From the NCBI GenBank assembly GCA_016715825.1, contig JADJXO010000002.1:248001-312000 (forward strand): a stretch of 64,000 bases of DNA. Direction: 5' to 3'. The notes under the pieces were generated by a model. It ran no database searches, had not been told where the DNA came from, and worked only from the letters and a program-made list of their open reading frames with translations. Source of the stretch: Nitrospira sp. GTDB taxonomy: Bacteria > Nitrospirota > Nitrospiria > Nitrospirales > Nitrospiraceae. The position numbers and the translations under genes are program-made. Of the stretch, positions 1 through 8,805 are shown piece after piece; the first letter of the stretch is position 1; each line of letters starts with the position of its first letter.

Positions 1-150
1 GGGTACCAAGAGCTGGTCGATAATCCGGAAGAGTTCCTGAGCAAAACCTACGGCAAGAAAAAGATCAAGGTTAATTTCTATGACGATGAGAATTTCGTCT
101 GTACGATCAACTTCAAAGTTGGGGGCTGGACAGAGCACGAACATGCGTGA
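1..150 (+). CDS. C-terminal fragment of an unrecognised protein
   Basis: The reading frame is open from the first base of the window and stops at a TGA at 148-150, giving the last 49 residues of a protein whose start lies outside. The tail is charged (EEFLSKTYGKKKIKVN, then FKVGGWTEHEHA) and has no motif I recognise. It is on the same strand as mdh, 71 bases upstream, so it may share a transcript with it. No function is assigned. Confidence 0.6.
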   Translation, partial: GYQELVDNPEEFLSKTYGKKKIKVNFYDDENFVCTINFKVGGWTEHEHA

Positions 151-221
151 GAGGGGAAGAAGGTGAGCTGTCAGGACCGTGACACACCACGGGTCCCATT
201 TCACGCCTGAGGAGAGAGAGG

Positions 222-1169
222 GTGAGAATCATGGTGCAACCGAAAATTACAGTGGTAGGAGCGGGGAACGTCGGAGGGACGACGGCACAACGGTTGGCGG
301 AGAAGGATCTCTATGACGTGGTGCTGGTCGATATTGCCAAAGGAGTCGCACAGGGCAAGGCGCTCGATATTTCTCAAGCCGGGCCGGTCTGCGGGTACAA
401 CACGCGAGTCGTCGGGACGAACGAGTACATCGAAACCGCCGGATCGTCGATCGCCGTTATCACATCCGGCATGGCGAGAAAGCCGGGCATGAGTCGCGAC
501 GAGCTGTTGGCGACGAATGCGAAAATCGTGAAATCGGTCGTGACAGAGTTAGTCTCCCACTCGCCGGAGATCATCTTGATCCTGGTCACCAATCCCTTGG
601 ATGCCATGGTCCATGTGGCGCGTACGGTCAGCGGTCTTCCCTCATCACGAATCATAGGCATGGCCGGCGTATTGGACTCGGCAAGGATGCGCACGTTCAT
701 CGCTGCGGAACTGAATGTGTCGGTGACGGATGTTCAAGCAATGGTCTTGGGCGGACATGGCGATACAATGGTGCCCTTACCACGGTATACGACCGTGAAG
801 GGACAGCCGGTGTCGGACCTCATGACGAAGGAGAAGCTGGAGGCGATCGTCAAGCGCACGCGCGACGGAGGCGCCGAAATCGTCGGCCTCCTGAAAACGG
901 GCAGTGCCTTCTATGCGCCGTCCGCCTCGGCTGTGGCCATGGTGGACGCGATCTACAAGGACCAGAAGCAGGTGATGCCCTGCGCGGTGCTCTGTGACGG
1001 GGAGTATGGGCTGAAGAACGTCGTGGTCGGTGTGCCGGTGAAAATCGGCCGTGGCGGAGCCGAACAGATCGTGGAGTATGAGCTGACGAGCGACGAACGA
1101 GCGGCATTGGAGACATCGGCCAATGCGGTTCGGGAGCTCTGTGGCACTGTCGATCGACTGATGGCCTAA
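222..1169 (+). CDS. mdh: malate dehydrogenase
   Basis: Cytosolic NAD-dependent interconversion of malate and oxaloacetate, a step of the oxidative or reductive TCA cycle. The 315-residue product is normal length for the LDH-like bacterial MDH family. It has the N-terminal dinucleotide-binding GAGNVGG, the acidic residue ending beta-2 (VLVDIA), the mobile-loop arginines (ARKPGMSRDE), the conserved VTNPLD and the catalytic histidine in GGHGDTM. The start shown is GTG at 222, preceded by a purine-rich GGAGAGAG; an ATG at 231 in frame (MVQPKITVVGAG) is equally plausible and would remove three residues. Identity is secure; only the start is uncertain. Confidence 0.95.
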   Translation: MRIMVQPKITVVGAGNVGGTTAQRLAEKDLYDVVLVDIAKGVAQGKALDISQAGPVCGYNTRVVGTNEYIETAGSSIAVITSGMARKPGMSRDELLATNAKIVKSVVTELVSHSPEIILILVTNPLDAMVHVARTVSGLPSSRIIGMAGVLDSARMRTFIAAELNVSVTDVQAMVLGGHGDTMVPLPRYTTVKGQPVSDLMTKEKLEAIVKRTRDGGAEIVGLLKTGSAFYAPSASAVAMVDAIYKDQKQVMPCAVLCDGEYGLKNVVVGVPVKIGRGGAEQIVEYELTSDERAALETSANAVRELCGTVDRLMA

Positions 1170-1317
1170 GAAGCCTCTCGATTATCTTCCTTTTCAAGGC
1201 CACTATGGGCGACTGATGTCGTATCGACGTAGGTCCTTCGTGCGCTTGACATTCAGAGAAACGCTGCAGTAGAGACATCAAGTTAGGCAATCAACCGTTT
1301 TTGAAGAGAGGGGAGTT

Positions 1318-1905
1318 ATGAAATTTCTTGAAGATCCGATGCAGACGATGTGGGCGGGATTTGCCCTCACCGTTGTGTTGATCATGATATACCTGGGGTT
1401 AACGGGCATCAGCGCTGGCGAAGCCGACTGGGGCCAGATGATTCTTCGCTGGATTCACTTCCTGGCCGGAATCACGTGGATCGGGCTTCTGTACTTTTTC
1501 AACATCATCAATGCCGCGTTCTTGAAGAGCCTGGATGGGCCGACCAAGAACATCGTGATTCCGAAGCTCATGCCGGCGGCACTCAACTGGTTCCGGCACG
1601 GAGCCACCGTGACCGTCGTGGCCGGAGTGTTCTTGTACGGGCACATGTATCACAAAGGCGGAACAGGAGCTGTGGCCTTGGCGATTGGTGGGCTGCTCGG
1701 CATCATCATGATGGGCAATGTCCATGGCATCATCTGGCCGAACCAGAAGAAGATTATTGCCGCTGTCACCGCGGCTGGGCAGGGAACACCTGCGCCGCCT
1801 GAAATGGCGCAATGGGGACGCACAGCCTTGCTGGCCTCCCGTGTGAATTTCCTGCTCTCGATTCCCATGTTGTTCTTCATGGGAGCGGGCAGTCACTTCC
1901 GATAA
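1318..1905 (+). CDS. integral membrane protein, urate hydroxylase PuuD-like N-terminal family
   Basis: A 195-residue membrane protein with about four hydrophobic helices (near residues 12-32, 42-62, 82-105 and 115-135, with another near the C terminus). The pattern RWIHFLAGITWIGLLYFFN followed by a helix starting NWFRHGATVT resembles the membrane half of PuuD-type proteins, but the cytochrome-c part of true PuuD is missing. Histidines in the helices could bind heme or metal. The ATG at 1318 follows GAGGGGAG with good spacing. It stands alone between mdh and a HEAT-like gene, so context adds little. The substrate is unknown. Confidence 0.7.
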   Translation: MKFLEDPMQTMWAGFALTVVLIMIYLGLTGISAGEADWGQMILRWIHFLAGITWIGLLYFFNIINAAFLKSLDGPTKNIVIPKLMPAALNWFRHGATVTVVAGVFLYGHMYHKGGTGAVALAIGGLLGIIMMGNVHGIIWPNQKKIIAAVTAAGQGTPAPPEMAQWGRTALLASRVNFLLSIPMLFFMGAGSHFR

Positions 1906-2183
1906 CATTTCGTTCCTGCGGTCGGGGAGCCAAGCTCCCCGACCAACGCGAACCTTCTCTACCCTACTCCATCCGTAGATACTGGGCCTCTTCACCCAGA
2001 TAAAAACGGAGCACTTCACCGGTTCACATTTGCTACGCTATAGGCTTGAACCGTGGTACGGTGCTGCTATCGCACCCGTCCAGGCCACAGAGACGCTGGT
2101 ATGTAAGAGGTAGCCTCCTCCTCGTCATTTCTCTTTCGAAACCATGGATCTGCAGGGTGTTACTACAGCTAAAGAGGGAATCA

Positions 2184-2636
2184 GTGAACAAAGACAAACT
2201 TCATAGAGTGTTAAGCGCGCTTGGTGAAACCAATCCAGACAAGAATTGGGTTGCCATTCGGGAATTGGAGAATAGTGGCACGGATGTTCCTCGTGCACTG
2301 CTTGAGCATTACAGAGCGTCACGGTCATGGCGAAGTCGAGTTAGCTGTGTATTCTTTGCTATCCCTTATGCCCGCGATAGCGATGATGCAGTACAGTTGG
2401 GCATAGAAGCGCTCAAGGATAAATCTAAGGTTGTCAGGTATCGAGCTTGTTCCCTCCTGGCCTATTCTCTACGTGATGACACGGTCAGTAACTTGAGACA
2501 GCTACTATTGCACAATGACGAATCCACGGTTGAATATGCTCGAGCAGCAATTGATGCCGTTGAGTATAGAAATCACCATTTTTTCTTGGATCGGTCACAC
2601 ACGGGCAAAATTACGTGGACAGTCGAAGAGAATTAG
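2184..2636 (+). CDS. small HEAT-repeat-like protein
   Basis: A 150-residue soluble protein. Central segments (DSDDAVQLGIEALKDKSKVV, then RYRACSLLAYSLRDDTVSNL) look like paired amphipathic helices of HEAT/PBS-lyase repeats, which usually mediate protein-protein contacts. I chose the GTG at 2184 (VNKDKLHRVL) because GAGGGA lies about 8 bases upstream. The longer open frame back to 2046 encodes a region without coding character. It lies between two unrelated housekeeping genes. The function is unknown. Confidence 0.6.
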   Translation: MNKDKLHRVLSALGETNPDKNWVAIRELENSGTDVPRALLEHYRASRSWRSRVSCVFFAIPYARDSDDAVQLGIEALKDKSKVVRYRACSLLAYSLRDDTVSNLRQLLLHNDESTVEYARAAIDAVEYRNHHFFLDRSHTGKITWTVEEN

Positions 2637-2891
2637 GATCTAGCTCGAGTGAGCTACGCGCACCAACTGGACTTGATGAAGGTGCCTACCAAGTCCGGTT
2701 CAACCACGTCGATCTTTTCGTGAAATGAACTGCTCCCTCTCTTCCTGCCCCTCCTTACCTAGCCTCTCAATAGGTCCCCTAGTCCTAACTGCTTGAGATT
2801 CAGGCCTATTTACAGCAAGTTGCCTTGACGGAGGAAGAGGCGGAGCCGTATAGTATGAGTTCAGCCTCAAGAGGTTATTGAGAGGGTAGGT

Positions 2892-4196
2892 ATGTCTACA
2901 GCCGCTGAACCACGCCTTGTCCAACAGATCGAGGGAGCTCCTTGGGAGATCGAGGGGTATCTCAAGGTTGGTGGCTATGATGCCTGGAAGCGTTGTGTGA
3001 AGGACATGAAGGCGGATCACGTAATTGATGAGCTGAAGAAATCCGGTTTACGAGGTCGTGGTGGTGCAGGATTTCCAACGGGCATCAAATGGGACAAGGT
3101 CCTCAACCACCGGGTGAAAGAGCGCTATTTCGTCTGTAATGCTGGTGAACACGAACCAGGTACCTTTAAAGACCGCCATTTGTTGAAAACCTTGCCTCAC
3201 CAGTTGATCGAAGGCTGTTTAATCGCGTCCTACACGGTACAGGCAAAAGCCTCTTTCATTTACGTCAATCATGAGTACCATGAGGAGCAGCAGAATCTGA
3301 AAAAAGCCCTGGCCCAAGCAAAAGAACGGGGACTCCTCGGGAAGAACGTGCTTGGCAGTGGGTTTGATATTGAGCTGGAAATCTTTGATGGCCATGGCAG
3401 CTACGTGGCGGGCGAAGAGACGGCGATGCTCGAGTCGATGCAGGGCCGTCCGGCGATGCCCAGGCAGAAGCCCCCGTTCTATCCGACGGACTTCGGTCTC
3501 TATGGGAAGCCGACCCTCGTCAATAACGTGGAGACGCTCTGCAACATCCCGCGGATTCTCTACAAGGGCGCCTCGTGGTTCACGCAGGTGGGCACGGAGA
3601 AATGTCCCGGCACGATGATGTTTTCACTCAGTGGCTCGGTCAATCGGCCAGGGGTGTATGAAATGCCGATGGGCGTGACAATCCGTGATCTGATCGAGCA
3701 ATGCGGTGGTGGCGTCCCCAGTGGCCGCAAGATCAAGGCGGTCTTTCCGGGCGGCCCGGCGTTTTCCATGGTCACGGCGGATCAGGTGGATTTGCCCATG
3801 GACTTTGATTCGTTGAAGAAGGCTGGCACAGGGTTGGGGTCGGCCGGGGTGATCGTCGTCGACGATGGGAGCTGCATGGTAGCCAAGACGCTGCACTATT
3901 CCAATTTTTTCAAGAACGAGAGCTGCGGTCAGTGCCCTCCCTGTCGGATGGGAACGATGAACCTGGCCGCACTGATGACGAAGATTGAGGCGGGCCAGGG
4001 TACGCAAAAAGACCTCGACAGCATGCTTCAGCTCTGTGGATTTGTGAAAGGAACCGGATACTGTACGCTGGTCACCGGTGCATCGGTATTGGTGCAAAGC
4101 AGTCTGAAGTTATTCCGGCAGGAATATGAGGATCATATCCGGCTGCAACGCTGTCCCTATCAGGAAGTCCCGGCCGAAGTTGCCGTGCAATCATAG
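2892..4196 (+). CDS. nuoF: NADH-quinone oxidoreductase subunit F
   Basis: A peripheral complex I subunit that binds NADH, FMN and one [4Fe-4S] cluster (N3). The 434 residues include the glycine-rich nucleotide site GRGGAGFPTG near residue 55, the FMN/NADH region around FDGHGSYVAGEETAM, and the C-terminal cluster motif SCGQCPPCR followed by a further cysteine in LQLCG. The gene is not in a full nuo operon: it is followed 5 bases later by a [2Fe-2S] ferredoxin. NuoF here may therefore work with that ferredoxin as a soluble NADH-ferredoxin module, or supply a complex I encoded elsewhere. The identity is firm; the partner is an inference. Confidence 0.95.
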   Translation: MSTAAEPRLVQQIEGAPWEIEGYLKVGGYDAWKRCVKDMKADHVIDELKKSGLRGRGGAGFPTGIKWDKVLNHRVKERYFVCNAGEHEPGTFKDRHLLKTLPHQLIEGCLIASYTVQAKASFIYVNHEYHEEQQNLKKALAQAKERGLLGKNVLGSGFDIELEIFDGHGSYVAGEETAMLESMQGRPAMPRQKPPFYPTDFGLYGKPTLVNNVETLCNIPRILYKGASWFTQVGTEKCPGTMMFSLSGSVNRPGVYEMPMGVTIRDLIEQCGGGVPSGRKIKAVFPGGPAFSMVTADQVDLPMDFDSLKKAGTGLGSAGVIVVDDGSCMVAKTLHYSNFFKNESCGQCPPCRMGTMNLAALMTKIEAGQGTQKDLDSMLQLCGFVKGTGYCTLVTGASVLVQSSLKLFRQEYEDHIRLQRCPYQEVPAEVAVQS

Positions 4197-4201
4197 GGGA
4201 C

Positions 4202-4540
4202 ATGATGCCACGCGTGACCTTCCTCCATTCAAACGGGCGTAGCGGAGAGGTAGAGGAAAACATCTCGTTGCTTGCTGCGGCGAAGGAAGTGGGTTTTCGA
4301 TTGGACCACGACTGCGGAGGTAATGCCTCTTGCACGACTTGCCGTGTTGAGGTTCAGGCAGGGCATGAACATCTTTCAGAAATCGATTTCGACGAGCAAG
4401 ACCTGCTCGATCGTGAAGCATTGACGGACCCGCAGCATCGCTTAGCCTGTCAGGCGCGTGTCCTGGGTGATGTCGTCGTGCGTGTTCCAGAAACCAAATG
4501 GGAGAACCAAAAAACTACGACGACCGAGGCGTGGGGTTGA
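4202..4540 (+). CDS. [2Fe-2S] ferredoxin
   Basis: A 112-residue plant/adrenodoxin-type ferredoxin. The cluster ligands are visible as C-x5-C-x2-C (CGGNASCTTC) plus a distal cysteine in RLACQARV. It starts 5 bases after nuoF, so the two are almost certainly co-transcribed, which suggests it exchanges electrons with NuoF or replaces the N-terminal [2Fe-2S] part of NuoG. An ATG at 4204 sits beside the reported start at 4202-4204 and the exact first codon is not decisive. Confidence 0.88.
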   Translation: MMPRVTFLHSNGRSGEVEENISLLAAAKEVGFRLDHDCGGNASCTTCRVEVQAGHEHLSEIDFDEQDLLDREALTDPQHRLACQARVLGDVVVRVPETKWENQKTTTTEAWG

Positions 4541-4576
4541 TATTCAAGAGAGAGGTGTTAGACTAACAACTTAGCT

Positions 4577-4594
4577 AGCCCGCTCGTGCGGGCT
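4577..4594 (+). terminator. GC-rich hairpin after the ferredoxin gene
   Basis: A perfect 7-bp stem (AGCCCGC and GCGGGCT) with a TCGT loop lies between the ferredoxin stop and the next gene. No U-run follows, so it is either a weak terminator or an mRNA-processing/stability hairpin. Confidence 0.4.
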
Positions 4595-4622
4595 GGACCG
4601 ATCCATAGAGGAGGGCGACAAG

Positions 4623-4943
4623 ATGGTTACTATTACCCAGGTGGCGGAACAGAAGATTAAGGAATTGATGGCCGAGGAAAAAGATATCGTTGGGTTGCGA
4701 GTCTACGTGCGTGGCGGAGGGTGCCACGGCTATCAGTATGGAATGGCGTTTGAATCCAAAATGGCCGAAGACGATACCATCATTGAAAAGGGCGATGTGA
4801 AGCTCATCATGGATTCACAGAGTGCTCCGTTGCTCCAGGGTGCGGAAGTCGATTACGTGGACAGCGTGCAGGGCTCGGGCTTCTCAATCAAGAATCCACA
4901 AGCCAAAACAACGTGCGGCTGCGGCAGCTCGTTCAGCGCCTAA
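4623..4943 (+). CDS. A-type iron-sulfur cluster carrier (ErpA/IscA family)
   Basis: A 106-residue HesB/IscA-fold protein that carries and delivers Fe-S clusters in the cytoplasm. All three ligand cysteines are present: one in RGGGCHGYQY near residue 36 and two in TTCGCGSSF at the C terminus. The length is typical. A GAGGAGG ribosome-binding site precedes the ATG. It follows nuoF and a ferredoxin, both Fe-S proteins. It is a useful contrast to the cysteine-less paralogue at 26816-27124. Confidence 0.92.
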   Translation: MVTITQVAEQKIKELMAEEKDIVGLRVYVRGGGCHGYQYGMAFESKMAEDDTIIEKGDVKLIMDSQSAPLLQGAEVDYVDSVQGSGFSIKNPQAKTTCGCGSSFSA

Positions 4944-5051
4944 GCGTGGCTACAGTTGTCGTAGGAATAGCTGTACGGGGCCTCCAGGCTGGGATTGCTT
5001 GAAGCACAAGCGGTTCCAGCCGTTGATTTCACTCCAAGAGAACCAGCTCGT

Positions 5052-5456
5052 ATGTCACAGGTGCATGTGACTAGGCGCTATCGGTTTTGCGCCGCCCATC
5101 GGCTGCACACGGATCAACTCTCTCTCGAAGAGAATTGGGCCGCGTTCGGCAAATGTAATAATCCAAACGGACATGGGCATAATTATATCGTGCTGGTGAC
5201 CGTCACGAGCGGGGCAGCACAGGATTCATGTGATCTAGATCGGCTTGATCAGGTGGTCAACGAGAAGATCGTCGAGCGCTTCGACCATCTCGACCTCAAT
5301 CGTGATCCTGCTTTTGGCGAGCTCACCACTACGGGGGAAAATCTCGTCAAAGTGATTTGGGACATTCTGAAGCCGGCTCTACCGTCTGACTGCCTGCGAA
5401 AGATTGGTGTGATTGAGACGAGGGACAACTACTTCGAATACGGGGGTGCGGCGTAA
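5052..5456 (+). CDS. 6-pyruvoyl-tetrahydropterin synthase (mammalian-type motif)
   Basis: PTPS/QueD family enzyme acting on dihydroneopterin triphosphate, the product of the adjacent GTP cyclohydrolase I. The start is ATG 5052 (MSQVHVTRRYRF); an in-frame TTG further upstream adds unlikely residues. Zinc ligands are in AAHRLH and GHGH. The catalytic cysteine motif is CNNPNGHGHNY, i.e. C-x5-HGH as in eukaryotic PTPS, whereas E. coli QueD has C-x3-HGH. The C terminus keeps the catalytic-triad region (FDHLDLN and the glutamate in IETRDNYF). It ends two bases before folE. Either tetrahydrobiopterin-type synthesis or queuosine synthesis is possible; the motif favours the former. Confidence 0.85.
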   Translation: MSQVHVTRRYRFCAAHRLHTDQLSLEENWAAFGKCNNPNGHGHNYIVLVTVTSGAAQDSCDLDRLDQVVNEKIVERFDHLDLNRDPAFGELTTTGENLVKVIWDILKPALPSDCLRKIGVIETRDNYFEYGGAA

Positions 5457-5458
5457 GT

Positions 5459-6121
5459 ATGAAAGGGACTCTAGTGAGGAAGCACCGGACGAAAGACCGA
5501 AAGGGAGAATCAATAGACGAGACGAGCGGGAGCGGGAAGCCTGCGGATCTGCCGGTTCTTCAATCGCTGGTCACCGAAATGCTGCTCGCGCTCGGGGAAC
5601 AACCCAGTCGCAATGGTTTGCTCAAGACGCCGGAGCGTGTGGCCAAGGCCCTGGCATTCATGACGCAAGGCTATCAGCGCGATATCGACCATTTGTTGAA
5701 CGGAGCCCTCTTCCCCATCGAATACGATGAGATGGTCATTGTGAAGGACATCGATTTCTTCAGCATGTGCGAGCACCATATGCTCCCGTTCTTCGGACGG
5801 GTTCATGTCGGCTATTTACCAAACAAGAAAGTCGTCGGTCTGAGCAAGATTCCACGGATCGTGGATACCTTTGCCAGGCGACTCCAAGTTCAGGAACGTC
5901 TGACGGTTCAGATTGCTGAAACCTTGCGTTCCAAGTTAAACGCACATGGCGTTGGGGTGGTGGTCGAAGCAAGACATCTCTGCATGATGATGCGTGGGGT
6001 GGAGAAGCAAAACACTATTGCCGTGACCAGCTCCATGCTGGGCGCATTCCGCAGTCAATCCCAGACACGTGTAGAGTTTTTAAAATTAATACGCCGCGGC
6101 AGCGTCGGCGACCCGGACTGA
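5459..6121 (+). CDS. folE: GTP cyclohydrolase I, type IA
   Basis: Converts GTP to 7,8-dihydroneopterin triphosphate, the entry to folate and pterin cofactors. The 220-residue product has the zinc ligands in MCEHHMLPF and in RHLCMMMRG and the substrate-binding PSRNGLLKTPERVAK. The first ~30 residues are a charged extension. It follows the PTPS gene with a two-base gap and is probably translated from the same mRNA. Its pairing with PTPS rather than folB/folK suggests a pterin product other than folate. Confidence 0.95.
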   Translation: MKGTLVRKHRTKDRKGESIDETSGSGKPADLPVLQSLVTEMLLALGEQPSRNGLLKTPERVAKALAFMTQGYQRDIDHLLNGALFPIEYDEMVIVKDIDFFSMCEHHMLPFFGRVHVGYLPNKKVVGLSKIPRIVDTFARRLQVQERLTVQIAETLRSKLNAHGVGVVVEARHLCMMMRGVEKQNTIAVTSSMLGAFRSQSQTRVEFLKLIRRGSVGDPD

Positions 6122-6140
6122 GATCTCAGAGACGTTCTCC

Positions 6141-6980
6141 CTATCTGCTCGCTGTGCGAGTCACAGCCAAGGCAAAACTCCGGAGCGTTTCATTGAATTG
6201 ATCCGGCCGTTCCAAGTTCGAAAGATGAGCGGCTCCTGGGATGATGGTCAAGCAGGCCCCGGGAATCCTATCAGCCATAAGTTTGGCGTCGGAAGGCGGA
6301 GTCGGAAGGTCCAACTCACCGACGATAATCTGAGTGGGGCAGGTGATCTGGCCCAACAGCGAGACGGAATCGGGTCGTTCAGCCATTGCCATCAAGTCCC
6401 CCGCGATACCGCTGATTTCATTGCCTTCGATCATCGCCCGCACGCGCCCTACCAGGTCGGGTTTCGTGTGAATGGTCGCAGGGCTTAACAATTTCGGAAT
6501 CATGATGTCGGCGATGACCGATGAGCCGTTCTTGTACGCAGTCTGCGCCATCTGAAACCGCCCTTCCTTCCCTTCGACGGTGTCGGCCTGCGCTCGTGTG
6601 TTCGCGAACACCAAGCCCCGTACCCGGTCCGCATACCGCCGATAGAGCGCAAATAGGACGTAGCCACCCATCGACAAACCGACAAATACCGCCTGTCGAA
6701 TTGAGAGGTGATCGAGCAGTCCGATCACATCGTCAGCCGTTTGGTCGAGGGTATAGCGCCAGAGCGGTGCATCAGATTCGCCATGCCCGCGCAAATCGAT
6801 CGTCAAAACCCGAAATTGGGAGGACAGTGCCTGTTCCTGCTCGACCCACATGCAGCGGTTCAGCGGAAACGCGTGGAGAAAGACGAGAGGAATGCCTGTC
6901 CCTTGATCATTGAACGCGAGGGTGCTGTTATTAATCCTAGCTTGCAAGGTCTGCTCCGTCGGCTGTTCAGTTCGTACCAT
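6141..6980 (-). CDS. alpha/beta hydrolase (esterase/lactonase-like)
   Basis: A 279-residue alpha/beta-hydrolase. The oxyanion region is FLHAFPLNRCMW, the nucleophile elbow is GLSMGG near residue 117, a candidate acid is in VGELDLPTP and the catalytic histidine is in PGAAHLSN. The family includes 3-oxoadipate enol-lactonase, pimeloyl-ACP methyl esterase and many uncharacterised esterases, and the sequence alone does not give the substrate. It is divergent from rarA with overlapping upstream regions. Confidence 0.8.
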   Translation of the reverse strand: MVRTEQPTEQTLQARINNSTLAFNDQGTGIPLVFLHAFPLNRCMWVEQEQALSSQFRVLTIDLRGHGESDAPLWRYTLDQTADDVIGLLDHLSIRQAVFVGLSMGGYVLFALYRRYADRVRGLVFANTRAQADTVEGKEGRFQMAQTAYKNGSSVIADIMIPKLLSPATIHTKPDLVGRVRAMIEGNEISGIAGDLMAMAERPDSVSLLGQITCPTQIIVGELDLPTPPSDAKLMADRIPGACLTIIPGAAHLSNLERPDQFNETLRSFALAVTRTASR

Positions 6981-7060
6981 TGGTCGCCGGTATGGTCAAG
7001 AGGCTGTTTGCGATCAGGAGAGGCGGCGTATACAATTCCCGCTCTTGCTCAAGGAGCACG

Positions 7061-8353
7061 ATGTCACGCGCGCACGATCAGACGCCAGACTTATTCACGC
7101 CCACCGACCGCGAGGATACGATCCCCCCTCCGCTCGCCGAACGGATGCGGCCCCGTGCGTTCGTGGACTTCGTCGGGCAAGACGCGATCACCGCGCCCGA
7201 TCGGTCGCTCCGACGGGCGATCGAGGCGGATCAACTCTCGTCCGTGATCTTCTGGGGTCCACCCGGTTCCGGGAAGACCACCCTGGCCCACCTAATTGCC
7301 CAGCATACGAAAGCCCAGTTTGTCCCATTCTCCGCAGTCACCAGCGGGGTGCCTGAGCTGCGTGTACTCATTAAGGTGGCTGAACAGCGGCGAGCGATGA
7401 ACGGGCAACGGACGATTCTCTTCGTCGATGAAATCCATCGTTTCAACAAGGCGCAGCAAGATGCATTTCTCCCACATGTCGAACGAGGCACGATTATTCT
7501 CGTCGGCGCGACCACCGAAAATCCGTCGTTCGAGGTCATTAGTCCGCTCTTGTCCCGTTCGCTGGTCGTGGTCCTCAAGCCACTTCCTGACGAGGCCTTG
7601 GGGACGATTCTTGATCGTGCACTCGTCGACGTCGAGCGTGGGTTAGGGAAATGGAAGCCGCGCTTCTCGCCGGAGGCCAGGCAGCAGTTGATCGCATTCG
7701 GGAATGGGGATGCACGAGCGCTCCTCACGTCGTTGGAGTTTGTCGTCATGCAGACGGCGCCTGGCCCCGATGGCGTCCGGGTGGTTGACGAAGCAACCTT
7801 GGAAGCATCGCTTGGGAAGAAGGCCCTTCGCTATGACAAAGCCGGGGACGAACACTACAACGTCATTTCAGCGTACATCAAAAGCCTGCGAGATTCTGAT
7901 CCGGACGGGGCGCTCTATTGGCTGGCCCGCATGCTTGATGCCGGGGAGGAGCCGAAGTTCATTGCCCGCCGGATGGTCATCTTTGCCTCGGAAGATATCG
8001 GCAATGCCGACCCGATGGCATTGGTGGTCGCTACGTCGGTGGCACAGGCGGTCCAATTTGTGGGGTTGCCGGAAGCACAGATCAACCTGGCTCATGGCAC
8101 CACCTACCTGGCGTCACGGCCAAAAGACAACGCGTCCTATGTCGGTTTCCTGGAGGCCCTCAAGGATGCAAAGAGCCACGGCAATCTTGGGGTCCCCCTG
8201 CATCTCTGCAATGCCGTGACATCGTTGATGAAAGACATGGGGTACGGAACGGACTATCGTTATGTACACGATGATCCATCGGCCCGCGTCGAGCAAACCC
8301 ACCTCCCTCCAGCGCTAGGAGAGCGACGATATTACCGCCCAAAGCCCCTATAA
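7061..8353 (+). CDS. rarA: replication-associated recombination protein A (MgsA/RarA AAA+ ATPase)
   Basis: A 430-residue clamp-loader-related AAA+ ATPase that acts at stalled replication forks. Walker A is GPPGSGKTT, Walker B is FVDEIHRF, sensor 1 is VGATTENPSFE and the C-terminal tetramerisation domain contains the typical DPDGALYWLARML. I place the start at ATG 7061 (MSRAHDQTPDLF), preceded by AAGGAG. The frame extends back to 6980 but that stretch lacks a ribosome-binding site. The N terminus contains TPDLF, resembling a clamp- or SSB-interaction peptide; this is an inference. Confidence 0.93.
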   Translation: MSRAHDQTPDLFTPTDREDTIPPPLAERMRPRAFVDFVGQDAITAPDRSLRRAIEADQLSSVIFWGPPGSGKTTLAHLIAQHTKAQFVPFSAVTSGVPELRVLIKVAEQRRAMNGQRTILFVDEIHRFNKAQQDAFLPHVERGTIILVGATTENPSFEVISPLLSRSLVVVLKPLPDEALGTILDRALVDVERGLGKWKPRFSPEARQQLIAFGNGDARALLTSLEFVVMQTAPGPDGVRVVDEATLEASLGKKALRYDKAGDEHYNVISAYIKSLRDSDPDGALYWLARMLDAGEEPKFIARRMVIFASEDIGNADPMALVVATSVAQAVQFVGLPEAQINLAHGTTYLASRPKDNASYVGFLEALKDAKSHGNLGVPLHLCNAVTSLMKDMGYGTDYRYVHDDPSARVEQTHLPPALGERRYYRPKPL

Positions 8354-8374
8354 CTAGGGCCGATTGCCCTAGTT
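8352..8374 (+). terminator. hairpin terminator after rarA
   Basis: A perfect 9-bp inverted repeat (AACTAGGGC/GCCCTAGTT, 5-nt loop) begins inside the rarA stop codon region and is followed by a T-rich stretch (TTACATTCTTG). Probable intrinsic terminator, with a short U-tract. Confidence 0.6.
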
Positions 8375-8406
8375 TACATTCTTGTCTAATCGGTTATACT
8401 TAGAGA

Positions 8407-8802
8407 ATGATGAAGCGAGGCGAGGCCAAGCAATCGGCAAGCATGACCGCCATCAGTGAACGACGAAAGTTCGTCCGGGCGACGTTGGTCGGGTCTGCAT
8501 TGATCGCGCCGAAGAGCGGCGGGCGGGCCTGTACCGCAGTCCTCGACAATGTGAATAAGATCGGAGCCGGGCTCCACACCAAAGATCGATTCCCGCCGAA
8601 CGAGCGAGTCACGGTCTCTCTGGCATTCCTGGATTCCGACCGAGTCGAGCAACAGGAAAAACTCGATGGGACCGTCGCCTGGGTCAAGCTTTGGGACAAG
8701 AAAGGGTTTTTGGTCGGCGTGGTGTGGGATGACCTGGTAACAAAAGAAAAAAACCGCTGGCTGTACTACTATCTGGAAGAGACCCTCAAGGCTTCCGTCT
8801 AG
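8407..8802 (+). CDS. PilZ-domain protein
   Basis: A 131-residue single-domain protein with a PilZ-like beta-barrel. ERRKFVRAT supplies the RxxxR arginines and LDNVNKIGAG stands where DxSxxG is usual, with Asn replacing Ser. PilZ domains bind cyclic di-GMP and control motility, polysaccharide or enzymes. The altered second motif may reduce binding. It stands alone between rarA and the ABC-F gene. An internal ATG at 8443 (MTAISERRKFV) is an alternative start. Confidence 0.7.
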   Translation: MMKRGEAKQSASMTAISERRKFVRATLVGSALIAPKSGGRACTAVLDNVNKIGAGLHTKDRFPPNERVTVSLAFLDSDRVEQQEKLDGTVAWVKLWDKKGFLVGVVWDDLVTKEKNRWLYYYLEETLKASV

Positions 8803-8805
8803 ACC

